DNA of 64,000 nt from an uncultured Porphyromonadaceae bacterium (lineage in GTDB: Bacteria > Bacteroidota > Bacteroidia > Bacteroidales > Muribaculaceae): contig CAMNRO010000002.1 in NCBI GenBank assembly GCA_946553045.1, forward strand, positions 62,001 to 126,000. Direction: 5' to 3'. Positions 60,266-64,000 of this stretch are shown piece after piece (within the stretch, counting starts at the first letter, position 1; every line of letters begins with the position of its first letter). Both the position numbers and the translations under genes were made by a program. The notes beneath the pieces were generated by a model. It saw only the letters and a program-made list of their open reading frames with translations. It did no database searches and was not told the DNA's origin.

Positions 60266-60331
60266 TAGTAGGGCGAACTAATAATTCTTAATTATAAATT
60301 CTTAATTCTTAATTCTAAATTTACAGAGTGA

Positions 60332-61873
60332 TTAGTGGCGGAAGTGGCGGAAGCCGGTCATGACCATTGTCATGCCGTGGTCGCGGCAGAAGGCTACCGA
60401 GTCGGTGTCGCGGATAGAGCCGCCGGGCTGGATAACGGCGTCGACACCGGCCTGGTGGGCAATCTCCACGCAGTCTGCGAAGGGGAAGAATGCGTCGGAG
60501 GCCATGACGGCGCCTTTGAGGTCGAAGCCGAAGCTGCCGGCTTTCTCGATGGCGTGACGGAGGGCGTCGACGCGCGAGGTCTGGCCTACGCCCGAGGCGA
60601 TTAGCTGACCGTTGCGGGCAAGAACGATGGCGTTGCTCTTGGAGTGCTTCACAATCTTGTTTGCGAAGAGGAGATCGGCCACGAGGCTGTCGGTGAGATT
60701 ATCGCCCGAAACGAGCTTGAGGTCGTCGGCAGTCTCGACTTTGCTGTCGGCGTCCTGCACGAGTACGCCGCCAAGGATTGTGCGCATGCGCTGCTTGCCT
60801 GCGGCGATAGCCTTGCGGCGGAGCACAATGCGGTTTTTCTTCTGCATGAGGATTGTGAGAGCGTCGTCGGAATACTCGGGCGCTATGATTACCTCGAAGA
60901 ATATTTTGCCGATTTCGGCAGCTGCCTCGGCCTCAATCTTTGAGTTGCAGATGATGATACCGCCGAATGCCGATACGGGGTCGCCGGCAAGAGCCGCAGC
61001 CCATGCGTCGGTTACGAGGGGTCGGCTTGCGAGGCCGCAGGCGTTGTTGTGCTTGAGGATAGCGACGGTCGTTGTGTCGAATTCGTCGATCAGCGAGCAG
61101 GCGGCGTCGATATCGAGCAGGTTGTTGTAGCTGATTTCTTTGCCGTGGAGTTTGTCGAAGAGAGCGTCGAAATTGCCGTAGTAGCAAGCTTCCTGGTGGG
61201 GATTCTCGCCGTAGCGGAGACCCATGGCGCCGTCGACGGCCACGCGGAGCGCGGAGTCTTTGCCCGGTGCGAGGGGTGTAGTGCCGGCAAACCAGTTGTA
61301 GATAGCTGAGTCGTAGCCGCTCGAAACGGCGAAAGCCTCGCGGGCGAGGAAGCGGCGCTGCTCCTCGGTAGTGGCCGCACCCTGGGTGTCGAGTATGCCC
61401 TGGAGATATGCATAGAACTGCGACGAGGCCACGATGGCGGTGTCGGCAAAGTTCTTGGCGGCGGCGCGGATAAGCGAGATACCGCCTATGTCAATCTTTT
61501 CGATGATATCGGCTTCGCTCGCTCCGGAAGCAACTGTTGCCTCGAAGGGATAGAGGTCTACGATGATGAGGTCGATGCCGGGGATTTCATATTTTTCCAT
61601 CTCGGTGACATCGCTTTCGTTGGAACGACGTCCGAGAATGCCGCCGAACACTTTGGGGTGGAGGGTCTTGACGCGTCCTCCGAGAATCGAGGGATATCCT
61701 GTGAGGTCTTCAACTGCCGAGCAGGGCAGACCCAGGGATTCTATATACGAACGCGAACCGCCGGTCGACAGCAGTTCTACGCCACACGAATGAAGTTTAC
61801 GCACGATGGGCTCGATACCGTCCTTGCTGAATACCGATATCAGAGCGCGATTGATTTTCTTTAGTTCCGACAT
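60332..61873 (-). CDS. purH: Bifunctional AICAR formyltransferase/IMP cyclohydrolase
   Basis: A 513-residue enzyme for the last two steps of IMP synthesis. The N-terminal cyclohydrolase (MGS-like) domain is residues 1-195 (RALISVFSKDGIEPIVRKL, STGGSRSYIESLG, LTGYPSILGGRVKTLHPKVFGGIL), and the transformylase domain follows (LRYGENPHQEACYY; CSLIDEFDTTTVAILKHNNACGLAS, with the catalytic Lys-His; VADLLFANKIVKHSKSNAIVLARNGQ; GAVMASDAFFPFADCVEIAHQAGVDAVIQPGGSIRD). The start at 61873 is preferred over one nine codons upstream because it begins MSELKKINRALISVF and fits the promoter position. Confidence 0.97.
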   Translation of the reverse strand: MSELKKINRALISVFSKDGIEPIVRKLHSCGVELLSTGGSRSYIESLGLPCSAVEDLTGYPSILGGRVKTLHPKVFGGILGRRSNESDVTEMEKYEIPGIDLIIVDLYPFEATVASGASEADIIEKIDIGGISLIRAAAKNFADTAIVASSQFYAYLQGILDTQGAATTEEQRRFLAREAFAVSSGYDSAIYNWFAGTTPLAPGKDSALRVAVDGAMGLRYGENPHQEACYYGNFDALFDKLHGKEISYNNLLDIDAACSLIDEFDTTTVAILKHNNACGLASRPLVTDAWAAALAGDPVSAFGGIIICNSKIEAEAAAEIGKIFFEVIIAPEYSDDALTILMQKKNRIVLRRKAIAAGKQRMRTILGGVLVQDADSKVETADDLKLVSGDNLTDSLVADLLFANKIVKHSKSNAIVLARNGQLIASGVGQTSRVDALRHAIEKAGSFGFDLKGAVMASDAFFPFADCVEIAHQAGVDAVIQPGGSIRDTDSVAFCRDHGMTMVMTGFRHFRH

Positions 61874-61897
61874 GATTTTGTTGTAGCTATTGGTCTG

Positions 61898-61905
61898 CAA
61901 AATTA
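61898..61905 (-). promoter_or_regulatory. purH -7 box
   Basis: Minus-strand TAATTTTG; expected start near 61891, about 18 nt before the ATG. No clear -33 partner. No PurR-like box could be recognised. Confidence 0.4.
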
Positions 61906-61994
61906 ATAAAAAAACTTCAATCGAACTCGCTCAACCTCAACATTTCGGAGCGTGTGAACGTTTTTTAGGCATACTAACCCCTAATAATACGATT

Positions 61995-62183
61995 ATGTCT
62001 GTTTTCAAAACCGAAGACCAGCGAGAAGTCGCCGTTCTTTCGAAACTCGAAAAGCAAATAGAACGCCGCGAAAAGATTCATCGTTTTCTTATCGGCGGCC
62101 TCAGCGGTCTGCTTGTGCTGTCGCTGGCTGCGCATGTGGCATGCCATTTCAGCGAGGGTAAGCGCAAACGCCGCATATTCTGA
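61995..62183 (+). CDS. Small membrane protein with charged N-terminus
   Basis: A 62-residue protein starting MSVFKTEDQREVAVLSKLEKQIERREKIHRF and followed by a single transmembrane helix (LIGGLSGLLVLSLAAHVACHF) and a basic tail (EGKRKRRIF). The upstream open frame has no ATG with a reasonable N-terminus, so 61995 is preferred. It is divergent from purH. Function unknown; such single-helix proteins often sit with envelope complexes, but nothing links this one to any. Confidence 0.5.
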   Translation: MSVFKTEDQREVAVLSKLEKQIERREKIHRFLIGGLSGLLVLSLAAHVACHFSEGKRKRRIF

Positions 62184-62211
62184 TGCATTGGCCGCTCCGG
62201 CCGAATGAAAC

Positions 62212-62243
62212 AACGCCTCTGTTCCGACCGGAACAGAGGCGTT
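62212..62243. terminator. Bidirectional terminator
   Basis: AACGCCTCTGTTCC (62212-62225) pairs perfectly with GGAACAGAGGCGTT (62230-62243) around a GACC loop. It sits between two convergent genes and is usable in either direction, though T-runs are short. Confidence 0.85.
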
Positions 62244-62266
62244 TATGCGTTGGCTGATATAGCCGA

Positions 62267-63118
62267 TTAGTTGTGCATGAATACTTTCTTCACGTCATTG
62301 CCCTGACGGCGGATATAGAGGCCTGTGCCAGGATTGGCGACACGCATACCCTGAAGGTTAAAATATTCAACGGGAGCTTCGTTATCGGCAATGATGCCTT
62401 CTACGCCGGAAGAATTGGAAGACGATAGTTTGATATTGTCTATAAACCATCTGCTTTTGTCCGTGTTGTCTGCTTTGTTTCCAGGCCACTGTTCGTCTAT
62501 GTTGCGGATAGTTATACGAGTTTCTCCATTGATTTCAGCGTCTTTGAGTGAAACAACTGCATTTATCCATTCGTAAGCGCTGCCAGCTTCGAATTTATGG
62601 GTAGGTGCGAGATATTGTTTTTCAATATCGCCATTTTTTACAATCACGACCAGCGCAGTGGGATCCCATGCTGCTGTTTCTGTATTGCCTCTGCGTTGAG
62701 AACACCAGTCGAATGACAATGTGAGTTCTTCGCCTTTAGCAGGAACTTTCTCCAATTTAGGAAGTGTTATTCCTGTAAAATAATCTGTAAGGCCGAATTT
62801 CAGGTAATTACGCTGGAGATACGTTTGAGCGGCTGGCTTACGAGGGTCTTTGTTTGGAGCGCAAATTACAGGGAATTCGTATCCTTTGAACAGAAGAGCA
62901 TCGTAAGTTGATACTTCTTGCTCGTCAATGGTTACCTTGTTTGTGCCGAGTTGCTGTGCGGTGGCATCAGCGTTGTTGTCGGCAATGGTGTTTCCGGCAG
63001 GTTTTTGTGAGGTCCACGGTTCGAGCCATTCGAAGTCTTCCTGGAAGTAGATGGTTTCCTGTGCGGCCAGCGACAGGCCGGCAGCGGCTGCGATAATTGT
63101 GAGTAGAGTTTTCTTCAT
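62267..63118 (-). CDS. Secreted protein with C-terminal sorting-like tail
   Basis: A 283-residue exported protein (signal MKKTLLTIIAAAAGLSLAAQ). The mature part resembles a carbohydrate-binding-type beta sandwich (FEWLEPWTSQKPAGN; ELTLSFDWCSQRRGNTETAAWDPTALVVIVKNG; ETRITIRNIDEQW), but I cannot name a family. The last 35 residues (PVEYFNLQGMRVANPGTGLYIRRQGNDVKKVFMHN) are the conserved tail seen at the end of many Bacteroidales secreted proteins. The mature protein is probably surface-exposed or secreted. A good promoter precedes it. Confidence 0.8.
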   Translation of the reverse strand: MKKTLLTIIAAAAGLSLAAQETIYFQEDFEWLEPWTSQKPAGNTIADNNADATAQQLGTNKVTIDEQEVSTYDALLFKGYEFPVICAPNKDPRKPAAQTYLQRNYLKFGLTDYFTGITLPKLEKVPAKGEELTLSFDWCSQRRGNTETAAWDPTALVVIVKNGDIEKQYLAPTHKFEAGSAYEWINAVVSLKDAEINGETRITIRNIDEQWPGNKADNTDKSRWFIDNIKLSSSNSSGVEGIIADNEAPVEYFNLQGMRVANPGTGLYIRRQGNDVKKVFMHN

Positions 63119-63202
63119 AGATTTTTGGTTTAGGTTAGTAATTTAAGGTCTATTATCAATTGATATATTTCTGTGATTTCGATTGCGTTTCGTTCTGCTT
63201 TG

Positions 63203-63234
63203 CAAATGTAAGCATCGGCTTTCAATTATGCAAT
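63203..63234 (-). promoter_or_regulatory. Promoter of the secreted-protein gene
   Basis: Minus-strand TACATTTG (63203-63210) with ATTG 20 nt upstream (63231-63234). The expected start is near 63196, giving a leader of about 78 nt. Confidence 0.6.
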
Positions 63235-63296
63235 ATATTTTCGAAAAAAAATAATAAAAACTGGTATTTCGTAGCTATAGGCCTTTCAGACGTAAT

Positions 63297-64000
63297 TTAT
63301 GAGATGATTGATCCCGGCAGTTTCCGGCAGTTGTACTGCGAGGCCATTATTTCGCCATATGCACCGGCTGAGCGAATGGCGAATAAGTCGCCACGGACGG
63401 TAATCGGGAGTATCTCGTCGGTGCCGAAACAGTCGGACGATTCGCATATCGGTCCGACCACATCATAAGTGTCGGTTTCTGTCGAGGTCGATGTCAGGTT
63501 CTGGATATGGTGATGTGCCTGATATAAAGCCGGGCGGATAAGGTCGGTCATTCCGGCATCCAGAATGACAAACTTTTTTTCTAATCCGCTTTTTACATAT
63601 AAAACTCTCGTTATCAGGGAGCCGCATTGAGCCACGATAGACCGCCCGAGCTCAAAATGCACGGTCTGGCCCGGCTGAATCTTCAGGTTTTTGCGGAATG
63701 TGTCGAAATAAGAGGCAAAGTCAGGAATCGGATTGGCATCCGGATTTTTATAGTCGATACCCAGACCTCCGCCGACGTTGATAGAGCTGAAGTCTATGCC
63801 TCGGGCGGAGTATTGAGCAGTAATTTCGTTGATTTTTTCGCAAAGCAGGGCGAACGGTTTGTTTGTCGTTATCTGCGACCCGATGTGGAAGTGCAGGCCG
63901 GTAAGGCGCAGCCTCGGCTGACCGGTGCAGTATGCAATTGCATCGTCGAGCATTTCGAGTGCGATGCCGAATTTGTTTTCTTTCAGCCCCGTTGTGATGT
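63297..64000 (-). CDS. lysA: Diaminopimelate decarboxylase (C-terminal part)
   Basis: The last 234 codons of a fold-type III PLP enzyme that makes L-lysine from meso-diaminopimelate; the N-terminal part is beyond the right edge. The readable sequence begins ITTGLKENKFGIALEM, then GLHFHIGSQI (substrate loop), SSINVGGGLGIDY (phosphate-binding GGG), HFELGRSIVAQCG, a DAGMTDLIRPALYQAHHHI segment, and the active-site CESSDCFGTDE (Cys and Asp at the dimer interface) followed by AGAYGEIMASQYN. These are the LysA rather than ornithine decarboxylase features. Confidence 0.95.
   Translation of the reverse strand, partial: ITTGLKENKFGIALEMLDDAIAYCTGQPRLRLTGLHFHIGSQITTNKPFALLCEKINEITAQYSARGIDFSSINVGGGLGIDYKNPDANPIPDFASYFDTFRKNLKIQPGQTVHFELGRSIVAQCGSLITRVLYVKSGLEKKFVILDAGMTDLIRPALYQAHHHIQNLTSTSTETDTYDVVGPICESSDCFGTDEILPITVRGDLFAIRSAGAYGEIMASQYNCRKLPGSIIS

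Noticed and set aside
1..64000. tRNA, rRNA, CRISPR array, phage or transposase genes
   Set aside because: Scanning the intergenic gaps by eye showed no T-arm-like motifs, no regularly spaced direct repeats and no integrase/transposase motifs.

Overview
The window comes from a member of the Bacteroidales, most likely Muribaculaceae. This is inferred from gene content (a DUF4296 lipoprotein next to lspA, a lipidated TamA-like protein, BspA-type leucine-rich repeats, a GH92 mannosidase, lipoproteins followed by acidic residues), from the order of conserved genes, and from repeated use of the Bacteroidetes promoter (TTTG, about 19-20 nt, then TAnnTTTG). Core genes are fairly GC-rich. Four AT-richer islands of poorly conserved genes lie at about 4.3-6.6, 16.2-20.0, 36.2-40.7 and 43.9-45.5 kb. 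I saw no rRNA, tRNA, CRISPR array, transposase or phage gene.

Left to right: the 5' part of the succinate dehydrogenase/fumarate reductase cytochrome b gene; a small membrane protein and a carboxypeptidase-regulatory-domain protein divergent from a GH92 mannosidase; a hypothetical island (4.3-6.6 kb); a minus-strand cluster ileS, dksA-like, lspA, DUF4296, small ORF, TonB-dependent receptor, outer-membrane barrel (15.3 to 6.7 kb, read right to left); rpsP; a serpin, a lipoprotein and a C10 cysteine protease; the glycerol genes glpK-glpF; trkH and a trkA-like gene; a TamL-like protein with a sensor histidine kinase; and the methionine/threonine branch genes metY-metX-hom. Then come murI, pgi, a HEPN-like/BspA island, rplM-rpsI-rpsB-tsf, a small regulator island, recR-GNAT, a C11 protease, an MscS channel, a prolyl oligopeptidase and its partner lipoprotein, a flavodoxin, an OmpA-like protein, the elongation (Rod) genes mreB-mreC-mreD-mrdA-rodA downstream of purH, a secreted protein with a C-terminal sorting-like tail, and the 3' part of lysA.

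The most interesting signal is at 33.6-33.85 kb, in front of metY. A good promoter is followed by a 33-codon ORF with nine methionines, seven of them within eleven residues. After it comes a strong hairpin with a U-run. The 5' arm of that hairpin is perfectly complementary to the last codons of the small ORF. This has the full layout of a ribosome-mediated transcription attenuator that senses charged tRNA-Met and would control metY-metX-hom. Downstream of hom is a second non-coding unit of about 260 nt, with its own promoter, a closing stem with three internal arms, and a terminator; I could not assign it to a known RNA family.

Other structure worth a look: two perfect 62-bp palindromic copies flank the serpin gene, and one of them carries part of the rpsP promoter. 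A hairpin-rich leader element with a shared 17-nt core precedes two unrelated hypothetical operons. AT-rich repeats break the Rod cluster. A candidate structured leader precedes rplM.
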